A stretch of DNA of 64,000 nucleotides from Capronia americana (taxonomy: Eukaryota; Ascomycota; Eurotiomycetes; Chaetothyriales; Herpotrichiellaceae), in contig JADWQD010000025.1 of assembly GCA_016110215.1 (NCBI GenBank), forward strand, positions 1 to 64,000, given 5' to 3'. Below, in pieces: positions 44,582 to 56,046 of this stretch; within the stretch, counting starts at the first letter, position 1, and each line of letters opens with the position of its first letter. The position numbers and the translations under genes are program-made. Below the pieces are notes generated by a model that did no database searches, was not told the DNA's origin, and worked only from the letters and a program-made list of their open reading frames with translations.

Positions 44582-45163
44582 ATGCCCACCAACCGGCCCT
44601 TCTTCGCCAATTTCTTCGCCACATTCAGAGCAAGGACGAACCCGACGTTTCAGGCAAAATCCAGCTCGGCATACGATGCAGTGTCGCCGGCCTCGCTCGT
44701 CGCTGCTGCACACGTCTCCACGACCACGGCGACGGTGACCTCGTCTGGGGCCAGAACCATCACTACAAAGGCTTCTGCAGAAACCGCGACCCCAACACAA
44801 CAACCGCAAACCAAACCTAATGCCACAAATCCTCTGCCATTCTCATCGAACCCGACCTCCCACAGATATGCAACTCCTCTGTCGCGATCACCAGGGACGA
44901 CGTCACCCGCCTCTCACTCAACACACGCAAATCCGAATCTGTCAATATCCCCGCCCGGGGCCTCGACTCCAATGACGAGGGGCCGGCAACGGCGCGGCAG
45001 CGACAGCTCGAACTCGTCGGGGGGGTTTATAGATGCATTGGGCCCCGAGAAGTGGTACATTGGTGGTCGGAACGCTGCTGGCGAAGAGACATTCTACAAA
45101 TTGGGGCTGGTGACCGGTGGAACTGGGAGGAGAGTCCGCAGCCTAGATCGGCTGAGCCTTTGA
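44582..45163 (+). CDS. Small conserved fungal protein with C-terminal KWYIGGR motif
   Basis: Single-exon 193-aa protein starting MPTNRPFFANFF. Most of it is low complexity: Ala/Ser/Thr rich to residue 65, then Pro/Ser/Thr to about 145. The conserved part is the C-terminal 60 residues: RRGSDSSNSSGGFIDALG, then EKWYIGGRNAAGEETFYKLG, then VRSLDRLSL, a combination I remember from many uncharacterised ascomycete proteins. The RRGSDSS site is a good basophilic kinase consensus. Function is unknown. Upstream TTG in frame is ignored. Confidence 0.7.
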   Translation: MPTNRPFFANFFATFRARTNPTFQAKSSSAYDAVSPASLVAAAHVSTTTATVTSSGARTITTKASAETATPTQQPQTKPNATNPLPFSSNPTSHRYATPLSRSPGTTSPASHSTHANPNLSISPPGASTPMTRGRQRRGSDSSNSSGGFIDALGPEKWYIGGRNAAGEETFYKLGLVTGGTGRRVRSLDRLSL

Positions 45164-47483
45164 ATACTCTTCGCGGCCGAGTAGTCGAAATAACAACAGG
45201 GTCGACGCCCTCTCATACAAGACCACCCAAATGCAACGAGGCTATGCGTGTCAGAACATGCGACTTGAGTTCACGAAACCAAGGGCTCTTGTCTCTGGAT
45301 ATACCTGAGAGTGTCTAAAAAGATTGTACGCTCAAAGGAGTATTTGACCGAGTTGGCCGACGATCAATTGCCTTCTCAACCTGGCATTGGATAGGAGGAC
45401 ATGGGAAGCCAGATATGTGAGTTTGGCTGGTTGGCGCTCGTGTCCAGAGGACCAAGACTGCCGGAAGGTGTCACAGGCGTATGTAGCAGGCGTTGACGGT
45501 CAGACAAAATGTAAATGGGACTATGCACGGGAGGAGTGCCTTGACGTGGTTTCATTATTACACCACAATGGGCATTCTCATCTTTGAGTGTTCGCAAAGG
45601 CCGTCCACTAACTTGGTGCGACTGCGTGCAACCTAGTTCAGCGATTCGTCATTCCTTGGAGACGTTGAAGATCACGACTACTATCGAAGCCATGATGCAC
45701 TCCTCAGTATTCCCACTGAACAGACTCTGTAGAACAAGCCGTCTCCCGATCCGGGAATGGACGGGGACGCGGCAATGTCAGCGTTGGTTGCAGCATGAAT
45801 ACTGGAAATGGTGCGAATGCAGGGTAATAGAACAAGTGAATCTGGGATCTTTCTTGGGTTCTGATTATGGCATGGTACATGTGCATACTACTGTGTAACG
45901 GCGCAGTTGCGAGGTGTTGGGGGAGTGCATACTGTACCTTAGCAGATCACCGCCCAAGGCGGTTAATGTGCCATCTCCGTAACGGTCGCATCAGCGTCGA
46001 GGCAGGCCGAAGTCGAGCGAGATATCTGCGATCACTGTCTCTCATCCTGAAACTCATCCGCCACTCGTACTCAACTGGCGCGTACATAGTGAACTGGTGC
46101 TTGTACACAATCGTGACAGGATTCGTTGCGAGCAAACATTCCATGACCAGTACAATGCAGTCAGAATCACAACGGTTTTCGCGGCGCCTCGTATTTGTTG
46201 CATTCTGTCATTGCCAGCGATCACACATGTCACGATGAGGTGATACGGCCAATCACCCCGTCGACATCTGCTTGATGCATGCCTTTCTCGAATGACCCTC
46301 CCGTCGCCACATGCCCAATGCAAAGTTGCCTCCTTCACCGATACATACTACTCGGCTGCGTCGCAGGTTACGAGGACATGTCAATTTGACGTCTCACAGC
46401 CGACCCACTCGCTGCTCGGTTATCGATGCTGAGGCAATTTATCCCGCGCTTGCGCCTGGCTTCCCAGATCCTGTCTTGTTGGGCACTCGCTCGCTAGTGA
46501 GCCGTCCAGTCAGTCCTCTTGGGGACTCGGTACTGTCCAAGGATTTGGAGGCTCTTCAGGGGTCGCTAAGCAAGAGGAGGCCCAGTCAAGAGATCCCCCC
46601 GGGGGTCGTTGCCCGGGCATGCAGCACTAACTACAGTTTCAGATCCAAGTCACACCTTTACAAACACGACCCCGGCTGAACGCTCCGAAGGGTCGTGCAC
46701 GCTCAGGAACGCTCAAGTCGAGCCCGAGTTGAGAGACAGCTGTACTCGTAGAAGACACAAGGATCATGGATAACGTGCAGGTTAGCGGCTCTGCCGTTTA
46801 CGCAGTACTCACTGGTGGTGGAAATGGATCCCCGGACGGTAGCCGTTGACCCCCTGAGATTACCCAGCGCCAGGCGTTAGTGACAAGCCTACCAGTGGCC
46901 CATGTTGTGTAACAAGTCGCAGATCCGCCTTAAGCCGGATGCATCGAGCAAGGCGAAGCTCCAACATCAATTGCATGACCTTCCGCACCCTTCTCGAGGT
47001 CTTTGGTGATCCGAAATCCCAATTCTGCCCAAGTCCTACACACCGTGCAGCCTAGATAGAGTTTTTCCCTGCTGCAACGATCGGTAGAGCGCCTCTCGAG
47101 ACTGGATCCTCTGGTCAAGCCGCTCTCGAATCAGCTCGCATCGACGGACCTGCTCGCTCATCCCTGTACGTACTACGATCATCAGGAACCACCAAAAGTT
47201 GGAGCAGCGGGTGCTGCTGCCAGAGTCTCAACAAGGTCCAGGTGGCATCCCGCCCCGTGGCGCCCGCTCGAATCTCGCGTAGCCTTCCATTGCCCTTATT
47301 CATAGGTAAGCCAGCGCAACATGTTTGTTCCTTCACCCATGGGTCACCGATTGTTTTCAATTTTATCACTTTTCGTTCCTGACCTCCAATATTCTCCCCC
47401 ACCTTCCTAGGATTTCATACGCCTTCTGGCCCGGAGCCTGTTTCCTACGTCCAAACAAGATGCACAGGCACTAACCGGCGAAG
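45164..47483. other. Long intergenic spacer
   Basis: A 2.3-kb stretch with only short frames in all phases, no domain and no long repeat. A small palindromic CCCCCCGGGGG occurs near 46597-46607. It includes the promoter and leader of the histidine kinase. Confidence 0.5.
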
Positions 47484-49547
47484 ATGACGTCGCGAAAACG
47501 ACCCGCAGAATCACATCCAGATGGCGCTGTCAGGGCGGCAACCAAATCGTATTTTGTCACCCCGCTGACGAAACCTCTGACCTCCGATAATCTCAGTCCG
47601 CCACCCAGCCCGTCTTCGAATTGCGGCTGCCAGAAGCTCGCCGGCATGGATCGAATCATCGCTCTGTCGCCGACCCCGACCGTCGTCCTCGACAGGCATC
47701 TCGCGATAATTATCATGTCGAATTCATGGAGGCGGCTGGCCAATATCGAGCCCGATCAACTTCGCGGTAAGAACTTTCGGGAGACGATCGGCGACCTGCT
47801 GCTGCCCGCATCGCACGACAACATCCTTCAGATAATCCAAGAGGCCATCGCAAGCCGCAAGGAACAGAAGTCCGAGCCCGTGCCAGGCATCGCGACACCC
47901 ACGTATTGGCGGGTCGAAACTCTACCAATCTTCGAGGGTGATGACCTCCTCTATGTCGTAGTGAAATGCCTGGACATTACCGACGAGCTCCAGAAGGCCA
48001 AAGAGCGAGCCGCTCAACTCGCGTCCGCAGAGACCTTTCGGACCCTGGTCAGCACGCTCAGAGATTATGCTATGTTCATGCTCGATCCCAAGGGCTGCAT
48101 AGCGACCTGGAATACTGGAGCCATGCTTCTCAAACAATACAAGGAGGAAGAAATCATCGGGCAGCATTTTTCAACGTTCTACAGCGAAGAGGACCGGAAA
48201 ACGCGAAAGCCCGAGAAAGAATTGGAAGTGGCGCTCCGGGAGGGGAAGGTTGAGGATGAAGGCTGGCGCGTCAGGAAGGATGGCTCCAGGTTTTGGGCGA
48301 ATGTCATTATAGCTCCCGTCTACCGAGATGGAGTTTTGACGGGCTTCAGCAAGGTCACACGAGATCTAACGGAACGAAAAGCCGGTGAAGCACGGTTGAT
48401 TGCCGCTTACGAGGAAGCATCAAAAATGAAGTCGGACTTTTTAGCCAACATGAGTCACGAAATCCGGACGCCTATGCACGGCATGCTGTCAGCCTTGTCA
48501 CTTCTCATTGATACGGGCCTCACGGAAGAGCAGAAGGAACTGGCCGATATTATTGACGAGTCGGGTGCCATCCTCTTGCAGGTCATCAACGACATCCTCG
48601 ACTACTCGAAGCTGAGCTCCGGCTCTTTTTCCATAAACAAAGAGGTCATGAACATTGCGGAGATAGTTGGCGCGGTACGACGATGTTTCAACATTGGGTC
48701 TTCCGAGGGGTTGAGATTTGAGGTCGATTTGGACCCTCACCTGCCCGCCTTTGCTCAAGGAGACCCTCTGCGGTACCGGCAGATCCTGCAGAACCTGGTT
48801 TCAAACGCGGTCAAATTCACAGACAAGGGCTATATCCGCGTCAAAGTTGCAGTCACTCACGAGGACGAAGCCACGTTCGAATTGAAGACGGAAGTGATCG
48901 ATTCGGGCATTGGCGTATCACCCGAGGCTGAGAACGTCCTATTTACTCCTTTCACTCAGTTGGATAATTCCTCGACGAAGAAATTCAAGGGCACGGGGCT
49001 CGGTCTCTCCATCTGCAAAAGCCTGGCTGAGTTGATGGGCGGGAATGTTGGATACTTGAAGAACCCCTTGCACCAAGGCAGCGTTTTCTTCTTCACGACA
49101 AAAATAAACAAACTTGAAGCGACCCCAATAAAGCCACTTGCGAAGGCCTCACCGGATGTGGAGCTCAAGAAATTGGCTCATACTAAGCATCTGTTGCTGG
49201 TTGAAGATAACGCCATCAACCAGACCATCATGGTTCGCTTACTGCGAAGTTTTGGCTTCGAGAAAGTGGATGTGGCCGCGGACGGCGCGGAGGGTTTGAA
49301 GATGGTCACGCAAAAACCTCTGGCATACAGCCTAATTCTCATGGACATTTCCATGCCTGTGATGGACGGCGTCACCGCTACAAGGAAAATCCGAGCGGCA
49401 GGTCATTCCATGCCCATCGTTGCTATGACCGCCAACGCCCTCAAAGGAGACGAAGAAGCATATCTAGCCGAAGGCATGAACGACTATATTGCGAAGCCTG
49501 TTGATCGAAGGTTGCTTATGGAGTCGTTACTCAGATTGCTGGGGTGA
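47484..49547 (+). CDS. PAS-domain hybrid histidine kinase
   Basis: Cytosolic two-component sensor, single exon, 687 aa. Two PAS domains (about residues 58-165 and 185-305; the second has the PAC-like GFSKVTRDLTERK end), a dimerisation/phosphoacceptor helix with SHEIRTPMHG (phospho-His325), an HATPase domain with N box QNLVSNAVKF, G1 box DSGIGV and G2 box GTGLGLSICKSL, and a C-terminal receiver domain with LLVEDN, phospho-Asp621 in MDISMPVMDG and AKPVD. All catalytic residues are present, so it should be active and signal through an HPt protein to a response regulator. Ligand is unknown; no membrane segment is visible. It lies alone, as usual for fungal hybrid kinases. Confidence 0.95.
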   Translation: MTSRKRPAESHPDGAVRAATKSYFVTPLTKPLTSDNLSPPPSPSSNCGCQKLAGMDRIIALSPTPTVVLDRHLAIIIMSNSWRRLANIEPDQLRGKNFRETIGDLLLPASHDNILQIIQEAIASRKEQKSEPVPGIATPTYWRVETLPIFEGDDLLYVVVKCLDITDELQKAKERAAQLASAETFRTLVSTLRDYAMFMLDPKGCIATWNTGAMLLKQYKEEEIIGQHFSTFYSEEDRKTRKPEKELEVALREGKVEDEGWRVRKDGSRFWANVIIAPVYRDGVLTGFSKVTRDLTERKAGEARLIAAYEEASKMKSDFLANMSHEIRTPMHGMLSALSLLIDTGLTEEQKELADIIDESGAILLQVINDILDYSKLSSGSFSINKEVMNIAEIVGAVRRCFNIGSSEGLRFEVDLDPHLPAFAQGDPLRYRQILQNLVSNAVKFTDKGYIRVKVAVTHEDEATFELKTEVIDSGIGVSPEAENVLFTPFTQLDNSSTKKFKGTGLGLSICKSLAELMGGNVGYLKNPLHQGSVFFFTTKINKLEATPIKPLAKASPDVELKKLAHTKHLLLVEDNAINQTIMVRLLRSFGFEKVDVAADGAEGLKMVTQKPLAYSLILMDISMPVMDGVTATRKIRAAGHSMPIVAMTANALKGDEEAYLAEGMNDYIAKPVDRRLLMESLLRLLG

Positions 49548-50981
49548 GACGTCGCTAATGAGATACTGATCAATCCACATCCCGCGCACGCATACCTCCG
49601 AATCCACGAAAGAGGATGGAAATCTGGGACAATCCACTCATCTCCCGGTCATATTCACGCACCCCAAGAACGATCGTTCGTCAAATTTTTGAACCGGCCA
49701 CCAATGGAAGAGCGGCCATCTCAAGCTTGGCGCGAAAGGACGCACAGAACTTGCGGCGCCGCGAGATAGCACGAGAGCACAGAAAGTCTCTCGTACATCC
49801 GACAGACAACGATCTTGGGAGAACCTGAGGACGAACCGATTCGACCCAGCGGCTGCAATTCTAGATCGAATGGCTGGAAATGGTTCAGTCAGTGTTTGCA
49901 ACTTCAGGATAAGACCACCTCAGATAAGCGTGTATGAGGTTGCTGCCCGACCGAGGGATCCTTTGTGCAGCTCTCAGCACCAAGACAGACACTTGGGAGC
50001 ATGAAATTCAGTCTGGCAAAGGAAGACTCATTCGAGACGTGATCGCTATAACGCGATGCGCTATCGCGCAGCGGCTTAGCCCGCTTCCTCCTTGGGCTCG
50101 TGCAGGGGATATCACCTGCGAACACCAGGCTCGTTCGAATTGAGTCTCTGCATGGGAGGCTGAGAATGTCAATCATCCGACGGGATTACACTTTCGAAAG
50201 CATACTCCTACAAATGCAATTCGAGGCCTGTCCGGGATGTGGCCCGTCATGATACATTCCCCTGTTCGGTCATGTTCATCACCAAGGGAACGCATATACC
50301 TTCGCCTTATATGGCGTCGCGTCCACAATGAGACGGCGCCACGGGATGATTCGTGCGACGCGAGCGGTGCGCTTACGTTTCATCCCCGCGACTGGGTTGT
50401 GTCCACTCCATCCACGCTCCAGTGCACCAGGAGGATGGCCATCCTGGCCTATGGCGAAGCCGATAGCACCGCGACGCGGGCCTTATTGGTCCGCCTCCCC
50501 CATCCCATGGTTGATAAGAGAGCGGAACCGACTCTCCACTCGAAAACAACAGGAATGCTCGCGCACACGGTGACTGCGGTAGCGACAAGCCATTTAGAAA
50601 TGGATCCATCAGGATATGGGATTACACAAGAGAATAGAATTCAATCACATTGCCTCCAATGACATGGCCGGGCGGCCGATTACTCATTCATGACTCCCTG
50701 TGGGGGAAAAGCGGAAGTCCCAGCCCTGCCCGATTGATTATCCAAGCAAGCGGCAAGCACTCTTGGAACCTTTGTGCCGTCTTATGGGAACCCTCGCACC
50801 GCTCCATTGCCCTTTGTTCCCTCTCGCGCGTGCTCCCTTTTTGATATAGCACGTCGCTTAGCACTAGGCTCATGCGCACCTAAGAAATACCTTCTTTCCT
50901 TCTGTCTCTGGGTTAACGGGTCGAACGTTATCAAGACGTGCTTCCACACCATGAAGCACTCGTCGCTTGATCGATACTCAT
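49548..50981. other. Intergenic spacer
   Basis: Between the histidine kinase and a transcription factor. No supported gene; short overlapping frames only. Confidence 0.5.
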
Positions 50982-52861
50982 ATGGCTGCCGACCGACGGA
51001 AGCAGTTTCTGTTCCTCAACCAATCCTTCTCTTCTGGCCCCCGCTCCCAGAGGGAGAAAGAGCTTCAGGATGCCGATCGTCGAGCCCACGCCGCGCGCAA
51101 CTCTCGACCAAAGCGTGCTGTTCCTCTCACCGACAATGTTGGCTTGACCTCGAAGAGCCAATTACTGAAGAAGACCACCCGACAATCGGTTGAAGAAGTT
51201 CCACCAGATGAGCTCCCGTCCGCAAAGCCGTCCAGGAAGAGGCTTCTGACCGTGCGGTCCAGAACGCCGAAGACTGAAGGGCACTCCTCGGCACTGCCTT
51301 ATAATGCGGATCCCCTGATCACCATGTCTTCTATCGGTCAAGGCAACCATGACCCCTTCGACACCGCCTCGGTAACTGGGCTGCCTCCTTTCATTTATGG
51401 CATTTTGGATTATTGTGAGCCAACCCTTCCTTTAGGCCAGGTCAACTTGACGTCGCACAGATTGCAAGCATCCAGGGCCCGCCGGCGCAGGGCCCCCAAA
51501 CAATGCATCGTAAGGATACTGATACTTCTGTGCTGAGGCAGGCTTCCGCAACGTGTGGTCGACCTTGAGCTGTTCAGACCCGCAAACAGAAGCCAAGCTG
51601 GCGGTCACTCGAAGACAAATCATTCGAGAGCATGCTTTTATGCTCCACGCATATATTGCCAATGCCGCCGGGCATAGCTTGCGCCTCCACCCCCCCGGCG
51701 ACCCTGCTCGGACCCTGTTGACGCAAGCACGGTCATACCATGAACGGAAGACTCTGGAAGTCATTTCAGGCCTATTGAGAGACCACACAGGGCCAGTTCC
51801 TGACGGAGTTCTACTGGCCCTATTCATCACCATTTTCCCGGCGGGTGATTACGATGCCTACGTATGCAAATACCCTGTATCCCCGCTGGCTGCAGCTCAG
51901 AGTCTACACCTCTACGCGAACCTGGAGGTAACACCGGGCAAGATACAGCAGATCCAGAGACTGAGCCGTCTTCTCGAAACGCGGGGCGGGGTGGACGGAG
52001 TGTCTCAGCACGAGTGGGTGCATGCGGTAATCCTGTAGGGCTCCAAGGGCACAGTCTGACGAAGCGTGGCTGATCTTTGTCTACAGTGCTGACATGTTCG
52101 TCTCATCCCGGCTTGGGGTGCGTCCCGTCTGGGGCTGGCCGACGTCGTTGCGATACCTTTTCGACGCATTCAATGATCTGGTCCTCGATCCCCATGCCTT
52201 CCAGCTGTCCCTTGTGATGGGCCAAGGGTTCTCCTGCCTGAAACACCGCGAGCTTCTCTCGATCTTGATGCTCTCGTGTCGAGCAACGCTGGCGCTCGAC
52301 CTCCATCATCGCAAGGTCGATACCCCCCCCCGAATTTGGGAGATAGCCAAGGTCAGAAACGCCATCCAGCATAGATTATGCTGCCTGGACCCTCCTACAG
52401 AACTCTTCCCTTCTCATGACGACTCGGTGTACAACATTGCGCGACTCGCCGCGTTGATCTACAGTGACTTGGTGCTATTTCCGCTCGGCGACTCTGTAAG
52501 CATCAAACCACGGCTTGCATACGACCTGCGAAAAGCATTGGAGCTGCAATCCACGGGAGATGGACCTCCAGACGAAGCCGAAGCGGAGCTCATGATGTGG
52601 TGCACAACCATGGGGGCGATTGCAGCCTATGGCACAGTGCATCAAGAGTGGTTCGTCGAGCGGTTGACGCAAGCGCTGCGCGAGGACGAACGGCTGCTCG
52701 ACTGGATTCTCTTTCAGACTATCATGTCACATTATTTGTGGTGGGATTATGTCCTACAGCCGCGTTGCTGGGACATCTGGACCGAGGCGACACAGATAGT
52801 ACAGCCAGACCGCACGACTCCTAGCTCTACTGAAACTCCCGGTACGGTGGGATCTCTGTAG
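50982..52861 (+). CDS. Fungal-specific transcription factor-like protein lacking a Zn2Cys6 domain
   Basis: Exons 50982-51414, 51542-52034 and 52087-52861 sum to 1701 nt (566 aa). The N-terminus (KQFLFLNQSF, then a basic stretch including HAARNSRPKRAV) is the signature of a large fungal group that has the fungal transcription-factor domain without a zinc cluster. The central and C-terminal part is helical: HAFMLHAYIANAAGHSL, RLSRLLETRGGV and the conserved W-x-D-like VHAVILADMFVSSRLGVRPVW. The second intron is only 52 bp and starts GTAGGG; it must begin inside a CTG codon to keep frame. The alternative, simply ending at the TAG, would truncate the conserved block. Target genes unknown; the neighbouring P450-like gene is the nearest candidate. 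Confidence 0.75.
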
Positions 52862-53859
52862 TTTGTTTCTGACTAGCGGGAGGGTGGTCGGGAGGTCTAT
52901 AACTTGTTGGCGTGCTATACCACGCATAGGGTATATACATAATGATGATCGCCCACTGCAGTAGAAGATCTCCTCTGTACCTTGCATCGGTCTGCTAAAG
53001 ATCATGCTAGGTTTCTCGGCTGAGACTTACACGGCTAGGCAATAAAACACATCACTCACCTTCTCTTTGCCTCCACTTAACCCTCACTTCACCTTTATGT
53101 TTAATTTATCTTCACCGTCGCACATGCCAGTAACCCGTACCCTATATACTTACTTCGTCCCCTACATGCACGTACCGGCGGTGTAGCTAGAGTGCGGTGC
53201 GGTGCGGTGCGGTGCGGTGCGGTGTAACGTGGCGCAGCTATGGACTCAATCCTTTCAGTACGGAATACTCGGTATTTATTATGGACTGCTGACTGAGAAC
53301 CAGCCTCTGCCATCATCATCCGGAAGTCACTTATATAGGTACGTGGGTACAATACTGTATTTAAACGGAGTACCTACTCGTACTGTGTACGGACACTGTG
53401 ATGTTACCTACAGTACTCAACAGTCATCATTCGCCATTCTATTCGCTACACAGACGTGGCTTTGCACCCACGTGGGCCCCCCTCCCCATCGCCGCAGCAG
53501 TCCTATCGCCTTTTTTTTTTGCCGCCTTCTCTTCTATTATTTTGTTTTATTTCTTTTCTAGCATGGTACTGTACTGTACTGTGGAAGTGCCTCAAAGTAA
53601 AACAGTGCAGCGCAATGCAACGTGACCGAAGTGTTGCAGTTCCTCATATTTCTTTAAGGAGCGGGCAGAGTCTATGTGCAGTGGGGGAAGAGAAATTCAC
53701 GAACCGGTCTTCCGACTCAAGTCTGAGTCCTCCGTTCTGGGTCCTGATACTCAGTGACTAAGAGGGAACGGAAAGAGCGACACATATTAATCAACACAAA
53801 GAGGAACGCACGAAACGAGGAACCTTTTCTACAACGCTCTTGTTCTACCAACCTGCGAA
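52862..53859. other. Intergenic, repeat- and GTAC-rich
   Basis: About 1 kb between two plus-strand genes. It contains six GTGCG pentamers (about 53192-53225), a poly-T run near 53510-53520, TACTG repeats near 53565-53580 and a cluster of GTAC words at 53250-53420. No gene seen. Confidence 0.6.
53192..53225. repeat. GTGCG pentanucleotide repeat
   Basis: About six tandem GTGCG units in non-coding DNA. Confidence 0.85.
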
Positions 53860-55771
53860 ATGGCCTCCTCGTTCGCGCAGATAATGGCCACGGTCATGGC
53901 CGTGCTGGTGGGGGTGATCGCTTGGTGGAAATGGCACAAGAATGCCGCCACGAGAATACCGGATCTACCATGGGTGGCGCGCCGTGAGGGGGTTTGGGTT
54001 CTACGGGACTGGCGGACGAGGATGTGGTGTTGGTGGAATTACGAGGAGGCTTTGGGGAGGGCGTATAACGAGGTAAGTGGAAGCCCCTGCCATTCCCTTA
54101 TGAATGGCTACGTCCTTTTATCGATGTGTCCGATTCGCCCCTTGATCACCTCCTCTGACCCATCCATGTCCGCACAGTTCGCCCGACATTCTAAACCCTG
54201 CGTCCTCGCCACGCTTGATGGCGAGATTGTTCTCCTGCCGCCTTCCAGCACCGCTTGGCTGCTGTCTCAACCTGACACGATCCTCAGTGCCGATGAGGCG
54301 CGCAAACGAACCCTTCAAACAAAGTATACGTACCCGCGGCCCGAGATCGTGGATCGGCCGGTTCACCATGACATCCTTAATTCGGAGTTAACCAGCCAGA
54401 CACTAACAGTCACTCCGGAGGTGTGTGATGAGTTGAGGGCAGCTGTAGATCAGATTTGGGCTGAAGAACCGGATTCGGACCTCGAGGAGGACGAGGACGA
54501 GGACCGGGAAAGGGTGGGAAATGGCGGATGGAAGACTGTGGTGTTGTCTGATAGTATGACAAACATCGTCGCCAGAGTGAGCAATAGGGTGTTTGTAGGG
54601 TTACCGCTTTGTGAGTACTCTCCTGTTCGTGTGTGGGACGCCTCCGCTTGGCTCTCGAGCCTTCAACGGAAGACTGATCTAGCTGCGTGCTCCCATTCCA
54701 GGCCGCGACGAGAGCTATCTCAAGAACGCGATTGGTTTCGCTGAGAACGTTACCTTCTCCGCCACGATATTATCTCTTATCCCGACCTTCATCCGCCCAA
54801 TGGTCGCTCCGTTAGCCACGTATAACACCGGCAAGCACGCCCGAGAGTTCACTCGGATCCTGACTCCCGAGATCCCCAGGCGTCAAAGTCAGGCATCAGA
54901 CAGGCGAAACAATGCAACCCCTGAAGAAAAGCCCGAAGACTCGAAGAACGACCTCCTCCAGTTCCTACTTACACGAGCTCAGACGAGTTCTCAATCCACC
55001 CCTGCAGAGACGGACCCTGAGATTCTCTGTACTCGTCTTCTGAATGCCAATTTCGCCTCCATCCCCACGACCAGTTTCATCGCCACGAATGCCCTGCTTG
55101 ACATTCTGGCCTCGCCGCGGCACGAGCGCGTCCATGAAACCTTGCGGCGAGAAGCTCTTGACACGATGGACGGGGACGGGGCCGACAAGGCGTCGCAGCC
55201 TACCAGCCTCTCCGAGATGCATTACTTCGACTCCGCCCTGCGAGAAAGCTCCCGTCGCGCAAGTATACTTGGCGTGGACCTCTCGCGGACGGTGACCGCC
55301 CCAGGCGGAGTCACCACTCCTGAAGGTTGGCATATCCCCCAGGGATGCATGATCGGGACACACAGCTGGGCTGTTCATCACGACGAAGATCTCTATCCAG
55401 ACGCCGAAAAATACAAGGCCTTTCGGTTCGTCGAGATGGCGGACTCCACAGGCGCTAAAAGTGAAGATGCAGATGGAAACGAAAACGAAAGCAGCAATCC
55501 TGAAGGTGTGCCCCCTCCTTTACCCTTGGCCACCACATCGCCTTCGTATCTCGGGTTCGACCAACCCGAACAGTCCTTCGCGGCCGGGGTACTGAAGTTG
55601 TTGCTCGCGTACGTGTTGAGCAGGTATGAGATCCAGATGGTCATGGAGGGCGGGATCGGAGGGAATTGGAACGGCAAGGGCGTCAGGCCCGAGTGTTATT
55701 GGGTCGGACCGGTTCGTGTCCCGCCCACGGGGGCCAAGGTCAGGGTTCGGCTGAGGAAGGAGTTTCGATAG
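53860..55771 (+). CDS. Cytochrome P450-like protein lacking the heme-cysteine loop
   Basis: Fold of a fungal class-II P450. Exons 53860-54072, 54178-54610 and 54702-55771 sum to 1716 nt (571 aa). An N-terminal membrane anchor (about 8-24, IMATVMAVLVGVIAWW) precedes PWVARREG. The K-helix ExxR is kept (ESSR, 397-400), as are the I-helix-like region (IPTTSFIATNALLDIL) and the HHDEDLYPDAEKYKAFRF block. At residues 499-511, however, where the family has a phenylalanine-Gly-x-Gly-Arg-x-Ala-Cys-x-Gly loop, this protein reads LGFDQPEQSFAAG: the loop is about five residues shorter and contains no Cys. The reading frame continues normally into LKLLLAYVLSRYE. No alternative frame or intron restores a Cys. 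It therefore cannot bind heme as a normal P450 and is probably a pseudoenzyme or an early pseudogene. Confidence 0.82.
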
Positions 55772-56046
55772 AGCGAAATGTAGCGGCTAGGGAACCGGGG
55801 GGAGGTGTGGTCAATAGCAGTGTCAGATTTCCACTCCCTTCGTGGGATGGCACAGCTACACCTACACCTACAGCTTGTAAGGTAGCCCACGATTGAGCGA
55901 CCAGCGTGCCGCAGCAGAGTTTGAGCTTGAGCTTGGTGATGCAGCACGAGTACTCCTTGACGGACACCCATCACGGCCGTCTGACCTACCCGGGCGTGCT
56001 GCAGGGCGTGCTCTCGGAGTATGTATATATCTACCTGTGTTGCTTC

